DNA from: Leeia speluncae
Lineage (GTDB): Bacteria > Pseudomonadota > Gammaproteobacteria > Burkholderiales > Leeiaceae
Length of the DNA: 64,000 nt
Assembly: GCF_020564625.1 (NCBI RefSeq)
Contig: NZ_JAJBZT010000001.1
Location: 434,001 to 498,000 of the forward strand
Direction of reading: 5' to 3'
The notes beneath the pieces are model-generated. The model saw only the letters and a list, made by a program, of their open reading frames with translations. It was not told the DNA's origin and did not search any database. A program made the translations under genes and the position numbers. Shown here piece after piece: positions 51,879 to 59,489 of this stretch; the stretch's first letter is position 1, and every line of letters begins with the position of its first letter.

Positions 51879-52802
51879 ATGGCCACCTATGATTATCAAA
51901 ACATCTTAGAAACCATTGCTGCTGAAGTTTCGCCATTAACTTGGCAAGGAAAGGTTGCGGATTATATTCCCGCCTTAGCTTCTGTCCCTTTGGGAAAATT
52001 TGGCATGTCTGTTCAAACGGTAGATGGCCAAACTTTTAGTGTTGGCGATGCGGAAGAGCGCTTTTCGATTCAAAGTATGTCGAAACTCTTTACGTTGACC
52101 ATGGCATTTCGCTTATTAGGTGATGAGCTTTGGCAAAGATTGGGAAGAGAGCCTTCTGGCAATCCATTTAATTCCTTAGTGCAGCTGGAATACGAGCAAG
52201 GCAAACCAAGAAACCCGTTTATCAATGCGGGTGCCTTGGTGGTGACAGATGTGCTAAGCAGCCACTATGTACAAGCGGAAATTGCCTTTTTGCAATTCAT
52301 GCGAAAGCTAACTGGATTAACCAATATCCATTTCGATACGGTCGTGGCACAGTCCGAAATAGCGACTTCATCACGAAATGCCGCGATGGCGCATTTGATG
52401 AAGAGCTTTGGTAATTTAAAGTCACCAGTAGATATTGTGCTAAACAGCTACTGCCATCAATGTTCAGTCACCATGTCTTGTGAAGAAATTGCTCGCGCAG
52501 CGCTGTTTTTAGCTAATCACGGTGAAGTGCCGATGAGTGGAGAGCGATTACTCAGTGTGAGTGCTTCTAAGCGCATTAGCGCAGTGATGCTGACATGCGG
52601 CACTTATGATGCAGCGGGTGACTTTGCTTTCCGCGTTGGCTTGCCTGCAAAGAGTGGTGTCGGCGGCGGTATTGTTGCTTTGCTACCCGGTGAAGCCTCT
52701 ATCTGCGTGTGGTCGCCAGGCCTAGACGAAAATGGAAACTCATTAGCTGGTGGAAAGGCATTAGAACTCTTTACTACGCTAACAGGACGTTCTATTTTCT
52801 AA
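51879..52802 (+). CDS. glsA: Glutaminase A
   Basis: A 307-aa serine-dependent beta-lactamase-like glutaminase that turns glutamine into glutamate and ammonia. The catalytic SxxK is Ser66-Met-Ser-Lys69 (FSIQSMSKLF); further motifs are PRNPFINAGALV, NSYCHQCSVTMSCEEIARA and KSGVGGGIVA. Length is normal. Preceded by a CCTAGGAGAG ribosome-binding site. It converges on the EAL-HDOD gene. Confidence 0.95.
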   Translation: MATYDYQNILETIAAEVSPLTWQGKVADYIPALASVPLGKFGMSVQTVDGQTFSVGDAEERFSIQSMSKLFTLTMAFRLLGDELWQRLGREPSGNPFNSLVQLEYEQGKPRNPFINAGALVVTDVLSSHYVQAEIAFLQFMRKLTGLTNIHFDTVVAQSEIATSSRNAAMAHLMKSFGNLKSPVDIVLNSYCHQCSVTMSCEEIARAALFLANHGEVPMSGERLLSVSASKRISAVMLTCGTYDAAGDFAFRVGLPAKSGVGGGIVALLPGEASICVWSPGLDENGNSLAGGKALELFTTLTGRSIF

Positions 52803-52873
52803 TTAATAATTAATAGATAGGGGGAGTTTGGGTTTGCGATCTGGCTGAGTGCAAATACAAACTACCACTACAT

Positions 52874-54109
52874 TTAGGATGGATTACTTTGGTTTAATTG
52901 ATTTGCCCACTCAAGTGCTTGCAATTCTGCGCTGAGTAAATCTGCTTCATTCAGATTAACGGGTAATTCACCGGACACCATGTCTAGACGCTTTTCTGTT
53001 TCCTCGACTAGTAACAAAAGACGTCCTAATTCACCCTCTCGCAGTATCAGCGCATTATGCACTGCCGGGTCTAAATTAAGCGGCGTAATAATCTCTACTA
53101 GCGGTTGTTGAAATAATGCGTCGAGTAAAGAAAAAATACCAATCATGAATGCTTGGTCTTGCTGCTCAGAATGAAGCCCTAATTTGCCTGCTAGAATTTC
53201 CATTTGCTTGCCGCGAACACTGGCTAGTAGCATAAGTGGATTATTCTCAAGGCTATTCCCTGTATCACCAGATGAGAACATCAGCACTTGAATCCAGCGC
53301 TTTAATTGCTGCCTGCCAAGAATAATCAGGGCTCTAGATAGCGTGTCAATTTGCCGATTCGCCCCAGAACCAACTGAATTCACGATTTTCATCAAATTGA
53401 CCGCAAGGTTTGGGTTACGCTTAAAGACTTGCTCAATTTCATGTACTTCGGCATCCCGCATCACCAAGCCTAGCAAAGTGAGCAGGGCAATGTGAGAAGT
53501 GCTACTCTTTTTACCTTCTAACATCGTCGGCTTAGCGAAGTAATACCCTTGGAAAAGGTCAAAACCCAACTCCATACAACGCTGATGCTGTTTGGCATTA
53601 TCAATTTTTTCTGCGAGCAAACTAACTTTTTGTTTGCGCAAAAACTCTACAATAGTGCCTAGTTTGTGATCCGCAATTCCAAGTAAATCCAATTTCACAA
53701 TATCAATAAACGGTAAAATATCAGGGAGACGTTTATCTAATTGGACGACATCATCTAAGGCTAAGGTAAAGCCTTCTTGTTTCAGATATTTGCAGCGGGC
53801 GATGACTTCCGAGTCTAACTCAATGGTTTCCAACAACTCTAAAACAACCTGTTCTTTCGGTAGCAACCCAATCAGATCAGACATCAATAAATCGCGAGAA
53901 ATATTGATAAAACCTCTATGTTTGCCTAGTACATGGTGAATGCCTAGTTCAGAAAAAGCATATTGAATGACGCTAGACGTAGCAGAAACGTCATCGGTGA
54001 TATCTGCGCTGTTAAAGTGACTTGAACGAAATAAGAGTTCATAGGCAACCTGTTCACCTTGTCGGTTTAATATAGGCTGTCGTCCGAGAAAGAAGGGTTG
54101 ATGAGTCAT
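52874..54109 (-). CDS. EAL-HDOD signalling protein (CdgJ/YuxH-like)
   Basis: A 411-aa protein with an N-terminal EAL domain (about 5-195) and a C-terminal HDOD domain (about 205-400, with LLTLLGLVMRDAEVHEIEQV and NPNLAVNLMKIVNS). The EAL motif is replaced by YELLFR, and catalytic metal ligands are not all visible (LALDDVVQLDKRLP, VKLDLLG), so it probably does not hydrolyse c-di-GMP. Homologues such as CdgJ influence motility and biofilm. It is a single gene, convergent with glsA. Confidence 0.85.
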   Translation of the reverse strand: MTHQPFFLGRQPILNRQGEQVAYELLFRSSHFNSADITDDVSATSSVIQYAFSELGIHHVLGKHRGFINISRDLLMSDLIGLLPKEQVVLELLETIELDSEVIARCKYLKQEGFTLALDDVVQLDKRLPDILPFIDIVKLDLLGIADHKLGTIVEFLRKQKVSLLAEKIDNAKQHQRCMELGFDLFQGYYFAKPTMLEGKKSSTSHIALLTLLGLVMRDAEVHEIEQVFKRNPNLAVNLMKIVNSVGSGANRQIDTLSRALIILGRQQLKRWIQVLMFSSGDTGNSLENNPLMLLASVRGKQMEILAGKLGLHSEQQDQAFMIGIFSLLDALFQQPLVEIITPLNLDPAVHNALILREGELGRLLLLVEETEKRLDMVSGELPVNLNEADLLSAELQALEWANQLNQSNPS

Positions 54110-54187
54110 GGGTGATCTTTTATTACTTCAGGAGAGGATTCATTGCGGTTGCAATCAATCAGCCTGCTGCAATCAAAATAGCATAAT

Positions 54188-54243
54188 CCCATTCATTCAA
54201 CTACCCAATATGGTGAAATATTGCGTATTGTTAAATGAATGGG
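54188..54243. other. Nested inverted repeat between algC and the EAL-HDOD gene
   Basis: The outer arms CCCATTCATT (54188-54197) and AATGAATGGG (54234-54243) are perfect; within the 36-nt loop CAATAT / ATATTG forms an inner stem. It lies downstream of algC and upstream of the EAL-HDOD gene, on the same strand. It may be a 3' stem or an operator. Confidence 0.45.
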
Positions 54244-54275
54244 AAAAAGTGGGTAAAAACCAGTAAGTAATTTGA

Positions 54276-55655
54276 TTAGAAATTCAATGTTAAAGAATTA
54301 TCTACTTTGAGCAGCTCTTCTTTAAAGCGAGCTTGAATACGCTGTAAAGCCGCTTCTGTATGACCTTCAAAACGAATCACCACAACAGGGGTTGTGTTGG
54401 ATGCTCGTGCTAGTCCAAACCCATCTTCAAACTCAATACGCAGCCCATCAATGCTGATGGTTTCAACTGCCTCAGGAAAGTCTGCGACTTCTAATAATTT
54501 GGCAATCAGTGCGTGTTGTTCACCTTCTGCCTTGCAATCAATATGCAGTTCAGGTGTAGATGGGCACTGTGGCAAATTATTTAAGATTTCTGTTGGGTTT
54601 GCATGGGCAGATAGAATTTCTAGCAAGCGTGCGCCAGCATAAATACCATCATCAAAACCAAACCAACGCTCTTTAAAGAAAATATGGCCACTCATTTCAC
54701 CCGCTAATGGCGCACCAGTTTCTTTCAATTTCGCTTTCATGAAAGAGTGACCCGTTCTCCACATGAGTGGTTTACCACCATGATCTTTAATCCATTTGCC
54801 GAGTAAACCACTAGACTTCACATCAAAGATGATCTCGCTGCCAGGATTTCTTTCCAAAATATCTGCTGCAAATAACATCATTTGACGATCAGGATAAATA
54901 ATTTCACCTGATTTGGTTACAACGCCAAGACGATCGCCATCGCCATCAAAAGCTAAACCTAATTCCGCATCAGAGTTGGCTAGTGCATTCTTCAAATCGA
55001 CTAAGTTTTCTGGCTTGGCTGGATCAGGATGATGGTTAGGGAAATTGCCATCAACTTCACAAAACATCTCGGTGACAGTGCATCCAAGTCGTTTAAATAA
55101 GGTTGGCGCAAACGCACCTGCCACGCCATTACCTGCATCTACAATAATATTGAGTGGTCGTTTTAATTGGATATGGCCAACAATATTATCTAAATAAGCA
55201 TCGGTAATGCTGGTGGTTTCATAGCTGCCATTGCCTGTCACAAACCCTTTGTTGACGATTCGCTCATAAAGCGCCTGAATACGCTCGCCTGCGAGCGTTT
55301 CACCAGCCAACATCATTTTCAAACCGTTGTAGTCTGGTGGGTTATGGCTGCCGGTAATCATGACTGCAGAGTAGGTTTTTAGATGATGCGCCGCAAAGTA
55401 CGTCATAGGGGTTGCAACACAGCCTACATCAATCACGTTGGTGCCGGTGGACTGAATCCCTTTGGCGAGTGCTTTGGCAAACGCAGGGCCTGAGTGACGG
55501 CCATCACGACCAATCACAATTGCCTTAACTCCTTTTTCAACGGCTTCAGTGCCAATCGACTGTCCAACTAACTCAACCACTTCTTCCGTCAAATTTTTGC
55601 CTACAATTCCACGAATATCGTAAGCCTTAAAAATTTCTCTTGCGAGGGTTGTCAT
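54276..55655 (-). CDS. algC: Phosphomannomutase/phosphoglucomutase AlgC-type
   Basis: A 459-aa alpha-D-phosphohexomutase that interconverts hexose-1- and 6-phosphates for LPS and exopolysaccharide sugars. Active-site phosphoserine loop ITGSHNPPDYNG, metal loop FDGDGDRLG, sugar loop GEMSGHIFF and phosphate loop near RASNTTPVVV. The start at 55655 (MTTLAREIFKAYDIRG) has CGGAG upstream; a longer frame from 55757 overlaps the upstream gene and is rejected. Confidence 0.95.
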   Translation of the reverse strand: MTTLAREIFKAYDIRGIVGKNLTEEVVELVGQSIGTEAVEKGVKAIVIGRDGRHSGPAFAKALAKGIQSTGTNVIDVGCVATPMTYFAAHHLKTYSAVMITGSHNPPDYNGLKMMLAGETLAGERIQALYERIVNKGFVTGNGSYETTSITDAYLDNIVGHIQLKRPLNIIVDAGNGVAGAFAPTLFKRLGCTVTEMFCEVDGNFPNHHPDPAKPENLVDLKNALANSDAELGLAFDGDGDRLGVVTKSGEIIYPDRQMMLFAADILERNPGSEIIFDVKSSGLLGKWIKDHGGKPLMWRTGHSFMKAKLKETGAPLAGEMSGHIFFKERWFGFDDGIYAGARLLEILSAHANPTEILNNLPQCPSTPELHIDCKAEGEQHALIAKLLEVADFPEAVETISIDGLRIEFEDGFGLARASNTTPVVVIRFEGHTEAALQRIQARFKEELLKVDNSLTLNF

Positions 55656-55707
55656 GTGTACTCCGTGAAATTTGTCTAAATTTAAATTTGAAATTTGTAG
55701 TACCCAC

Positions 55708-56658
55708 TTAGTTGGGCAGGGAATGAAAATAATTGAGTACGATATCGGGCAAAGCATTATTTTGCTTTGCTAAAAAACAACCTTTTTGAAATCCAACATG
55801 GCCCCCTCTTGCCGGAAATTGGCGGGTAACCAAACTCGATACATCGTTACTAGAGGGTAATGAGTCTGCTGGAATAAAAGGGTCGTTTAGCGCATTTAAT
55901 AAAAGAGTAGGGACAGATATCTGCTTTAAAAGCGGTAAACTGCTCGCCTTTTCCCAATAGTCATCTACGCTTTTAAAACCATGCAGCGGGGCAGTAAAGT
56001 ATTCATCAAACTCACCAATCGTGGTGGCATTTTCAATTTTGCCTACATTTAATTGGGATGATAATGCCGGGTGTTGACGAATAATTGCCAATGCTTTCGG
56101 CTTTAATGAATACAAGAAATAATTGCCATATAGCTTTTTGTTCCAGCCAATATTGAGTGCGTTTCCTGCTTTTAATAAGTTCATTGGGGCTGAAATCGCT
56201 GCAGCGCCTTTGACAAGTTGGTGCGCAAGGTGAGGCGCTTTGCCTAGCCAATGTAACAGCGCATTGCCGCCTAAAGAGACACCTGCAACATAAAGTTCAG
56301 TTGGACGAAATTGATTGGCAACTTGCTGAATAATCCAACCAATCTCTTCATAATCGCCTGCGTGATAAGCTCTTGGCTGTAGATTTGCGAGTTCGCCACA
56401 AGTACGGAAATGGGGAAGGGTAACTGCCCAACCCACTTGCTGAAGCTTAGCCACAATATACTTTGCATAATGGCTACTGCTTCCGCCTTCTAATCCATGA
56501 AACAGGACAAGGCGCTTTCCACTTAATTGGGTCGAGCTATGGTCCACCGCAATACGATCATTATCTGGCGTACTCCAGACTTCTCTTGTGAGTGAGATCG
56601 TTGGTTTTCTCGCCAGTTTCGCTGGAATGATCGTGTCGAGATGAGAAAGAAAGCTCAA
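55708..56658 (-). CDS. YheT-like alpha/beta hydrolase
   Basis: A 316-aa hydrolase of the YheT/EMB8 family. LFHGLEGGSSSHY (oxyanion region), LPHFRTCGELANLQPRAYHAGD, and the nucleophile elbow AGVSLGGNALLHWLG are visible; the acid and His lie in LNDPFIP and RGGHVGF. Substrate unknown; E. coli YheT is a predicted esterase. It starts with TTG at 56658; no ATG is available nearby and the frame is well supported by homology to the family start. It lies 17 bp after the SnoaL-like gene. Confidence 0.85.
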   Translation of the reverse strand: MSFLSHLDTIIPAKLARKPTISLTREVWSTPDNDRIAVDHSSTQLSGKRLVLFHGLEGGSSSHYAKYIVAKLQQVGWAVTLPHFRTCGELANLQPRAYHAGDYEEIGWIIQQVANQFRPTELYVAGVSLGGNALLHWLGKAPHLAHQLVKGAAAISAPMNLLKAGNALNIGWNKKLYGNYFLYSLKPKALAIIRQHPALSSQLNVGKIENATTIGEFDEYFTAPLHGFKSVDDYWEKASSLPLLKQISVPTLLLNALNDPFIPADSLPSSNDVSSLVTRQFPARGGHVGFQKGCFLAKQNNALPDIVLNYFHSLPN

Positions 56659-56675
56659 GTCTGACCCACCAAAAC

Positions 56676-57089
56676 TTAGTGAAGGACAGGACTATCGACA
56701 TTCCCAGTTAACAATGGTGTGGCGTGGTGGGCTAATAGGCGCCAGCCATGTTCGGTGAGAATAAAAACATTGGTTGCTGAGACCCAGTGCTGTTGGCTTT
56801 CATCACTATCGAGGTACACCATTTCGGTGACATGGTGAATAGCTAAACCGGGGGCTTGGACAATTTTACGGTCTTGGATATGCACATGCATCGCCGGCAT
56901 GTGTTGAAACAATCCTTCCCAGCCAGCATGAATTTCTGCAAGCCCATTCATACAATGGCCAGCAGGGTGAACACAATACGTTCTTTCATCATCCGCCCAT
57001 AGTGACATCATGGTACGTAAATCACGACGTTCAAACGATTCGTAAAAAGCGATTTCCAAATCTAGCGGAGAAGAAAAAGTATCAGGCAT
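56676..57089 (-). CDS. SnoaL/NTF2-like protein
   Basis: A 137-aa cone-fold protein with the SnoaL_3 pattern: EIAFYESFERRDLRTMMSLW, DDERTYCVHPAG, and WVSATNVFILTEHGWRLLAHHATP. Such proteins bind small hydrophobic ligands or act in stress-related hydrolysis; no reaction can be assigned. It overlaps the waaF end by 8 bp and is probably part of a waaF-SnoaL-YheT-algC operon. Confidence 0.85.
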   Translation of the reverse strand: MPDTFSSPLDLEIAFYESFERRDLRTMMSLWADDERTYCVHPAGHCMNGLAEIHAGWEGLFQHMPAMHVHIQDRKIVQAPGLAIHHVTEMVYLDSDESQQHWVSATNVFILTEHGWRLLAHHATPLLTGNVDSPVLH

Positions 57090-58137
57090 GTTGTTCAGCC
57101 GTTTTAGGCGGCTGTCCTTTTTTGTTCTGAATAAACTCTAATTTTTGCCAAACAATGTTGGGCGCCAAATCTTCCAAGCACTTTAAATGTCCTAATGGAC
57201 AGGTGCGTTCAAAACAGGGGCTACACTCTAAAGCCAGATGGGCTAATTTGGCTTTAGCAGAAAGAGGCGGGGTAAAGTCTGGGCTACTAGAGCCATATAT
57301 GGCTACCATCGGCTTATCTAAAGCAGCCGCGACATGCATTAACCCAGAGTCATTGCTAATGACTTGACTGGCTACGGCAATTAAATCAATTGCTTGCGTC
57401 AAAGAGGTATTGCCACAAAGGTTAATGGCCTCTGGGCAAGTCTGACGTATTTCTTCGGCAACTTCACTATCTTTTCCTGATCCCAACAACCAAACTTGCA
57501 TGCCTGCCGCAATCGCATCTTGCCCCACTTTGCCAAAGTGTTGCGAAGGCCAGCGTTTGGCTGGGCCATACTCTGCGCCAGGGCATAACACTAACACGGG
57601 TAATTCATCAGAAAGACCAAGTGCAGATAATGTGCTGAGTTGTTGCGCCCGTGTACTGGTTAATTTTGGTTGTTTTAAAGCGGAAGCCGGGAGTGGAGAG
57701 GCTGACTTATCTTCAGCCAACCAAGCAAAACGTTCTGCCATGGTAGGCAATGCGGTTTTATCTAGCTGACGTAGATCGTTCAGTAGACCATATCGTTGTT
57801 CGCCCTTAAAGCCGGTTCGCTTTCCGATACTGGCAAAAAAAGGAACAATCGCGGATTTTAGCGAATTGGGTAAAACAATTGTTTGATCATAGCCTTGGAC
57901 AGCCAAAGAGCGGCCAAGTTGGAAGCGTGCTTTTAACCGAATTTGACCATGGGCAAATGGGTTGTCAAAAGTCGCATGAACTTCTGGCATCCGAGAAAGT
58001 AATGGTCTTGTCCATGCGGGTGCCAGTACATCTAGCTGCAATCCCTCTGGGTGCAATTCATGCAACCTTGACATCATCGGTTGGGCTAATACAGTATCCC
58101 CCACCCAAGCTGGGGCTACGATCAGAATTTTGTACAC
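57082..58137 (-). CDS. waaF: Lipopolysaccharide heptosyltransferase II
   Basis: A 351-aa GT9 glycosyltransferase that adds the second L-glycero-D-manno-heptose to the LPS inner core at the cytoplasmic membrane. Conserved stretches are KILIVAPAWVGDTVLAQPMM, LCPGAEYGPAKRWPSQHFG, SNDSGLMHVAAALDKPMVAIYG and ECSPCFERTCPLGHLKCLE. The GTG at 58137 (VYKILIVAPAW) is chosen since heptosyltransferases begin at this point; a GTG at 58194 would overlap the zinc-finger gene. Confidence 0.93.
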   Translation of the reverse strand: MYKILIVAPAWVGDTVLAQPMMSRLHELHPEGLQLDVLAPAWTRPLLSRMPEVHATFDNPFAHGQIRLKARFQLGRSLAVQGYDQTIVLPNSLKSAIVPFFASIGKRTGFKGEQRYGLLNDLRQLDKTALPTMAERFAWLAEDKSASPLPASALKQPKLTSTRAQQLSTLSALGLSDELPVLVLCPGAEYGPAKRWPSQHFGKVGQDAIAAGMQVWLLGSGKDSEVAEEIRQTCPEAINLCGNTSLTQAIDLIAVASQVISNDSGLMHVAAALDKPMVAIYGSSSPDFTPPLSAKAKLAHLALECSPCFERTCPLGHLKCLEDLAPNIVWQKLEFIQNKKGQPPKTAEQHA

Positions 58138-58165
58138 GTGCTGAACTTTATCTGTTCTGAATGGC

Positions 58166-58369
58166 TTAGTGGTGTCCGCCTTGAAGCGCGCCACCTTTTA
58201 AGGTGTAGTGGGTACCACAGTACGGGCAAAGTGCTTCACCCGTTTTTTCTACTTTTAAGAAGACGCGAGGGTGCGCGTTCCATTTTTCCATATTTGGCAT
58301 TGGGCAATGTAGTGGTAAATCCTCAGCCGTAACTTCAATTGAGCGTTTTGTATTTTCAATCAATGACAT
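58166..58369 (-). CDS. Small zinc-finger protein (zf-CHCC family)
   Basis: A 67-aa protein with LHCPMPNMEKWNAHPRVFL and CPYCGTHYTL: C-x(n)-H-x(n)-CxxC, the zf-CHCC fold shared with the NDUFS6-type subunit of respiratory complex I. Bacterial members are conserved next to ilvE and waaF in betaproteobacteria, with no known role. Followed by waaF after 28 bp. Confidence 0.85.
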   Translation of the reverse strand: MSLIENTKRSIEVTAEDLPLHCPMPNMEKWNAHPRVFLKVEKTGEALCPYCGTHYTLKGGALQGGHH

Positions 58370-58444
58370 TTGTGAATTCCTTCAATATAAAGCAAATGCC
58401 ATCCTATGCTGTCGGATGGCATGTAATCGAATTTATTTTATCAA

Positions 58445-59368
58445 TTAGCGAACGTAGGTTAGCCAATCGCTGTGTTTATCGTCACGGCCTTGTACCGCAT
58501 CGAAGAATAGTTTTTGCAATGCTTTTGTCACTGGGCCTGCAGAGCCATTACCAATTTGGCGATCATCTAGCTCTCTAATTGGCGTGATTTCTGCGGCAGT
58601 ACCAGTGAAGAAGGCTTCGTCAGCGGTATATACTTCATCACGAGTGATGCGTTTTTCAACCACAGTAAGCCCCATTTCATTGGCTAGTTGAACAACGGTA
58701 TCTCTGGTTATACCCTCTAAAGCAGAGGTCAAATCTGGTGTAAAGATTTTACCCTTACGAATAATAAAGATATTCTCACCAGAGCCTTCAGCAACAAAAC
58801 CATCTACATCTAGTAGCAAGGCTTCATCATAGCCAAGGCTGCTCGCCTCTTGGAACGCAAGAATGGAGTTAACATAGTTGCCAGAGGTTTTGGCTTTACA
58901 CATCGTTACATTCACATGGTGACGGGTGAATGATGAGGTTTTGATGCGAATGCCTTTTTCTAGCGCTTCGGCGCCTAGGTAAGCACCCCAAGTCCACGCT
59001 GCGACAGCAACATGCACTGATAGTGTTTTTGCAGAAATGCCAAGCGCTTCTGAGCCATAAAATGCAAATGGACGCAAGTAAGCAGACTCTAGGTTATTGT
59101 CTCTAACCACTGCTACTTGTGCTTCCATCAGTGTTTCCAGATCAAACGGGACTTTCATGCCCAAGATCTTGGCTGAATTTAACAAGCGCTCTGTATGTTC
59201 TTTTAAACGAAAAATAGCCGGACCACGAGGCGTGTTGTACGCGCGGACACCTTCAAATACCCCCAAGCCGTAATGTAGGGTATGTGTTAGTACATGCGTG
59301 GTCGCATCGCGCCACGGTACCATATTGCCATCATACCAAATTAAGCCGTCACGGTCGGACATCGACAT
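58445..59368 (-). CDS. ilvE: Branched-chain amino acid aminotransferase
   Basis: A 307-aa fold-type IV PLP transaminase, last step of Val/Leu/Ile synthesis. HYGLGVFEGVRAYNT, the Lys in CKAKTSGNYVNS that binds PLP (near residue 160), EGSGENIFI and GITRDTVVQLA are visible. Starts MSMSDRDGLIWYDG with AGGAG upstream. Confidence 0.96.
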   Translation of the reverse strand: MSMSDRDGLIWYDGNMVPWRDATTHVLTHTLHYGLGVFEGVRAYNTPRGPAIFRLKEHTERLLNSAKILGMKVPFDLETLMEAQVAVVRDNNLESAYLRPFAFYGSEALGISAKTLSVHVAVAAWTWGAYLGAEALEKGIRIKTSSFTRHHVNVTMCKAKTSGNYVNSILAFQEASSLGYDEALLLDVDGFVAEGSGENIFIIRKGKIFTPDLTSALEGITRDTVVQLANEMGLTVVEKRITRDEVYTADEAFFTGTAAEITPIRELDDRQIGNGSAGPVTKALQKLFFDAVQGRDDKHSDWLTYVR

Positions 59369-59489
59369 TCTGTGTCTCCTGTTCCTCGAGGGTATTTAAA
59401 ATGAGCGTTACTCGTTTTGCTTGCCAATTTGAGGCTAAGCGTTAAATAGTCTTGATTGTAGCGCGTTTTAGTCATCCCGTGTACGGGGT

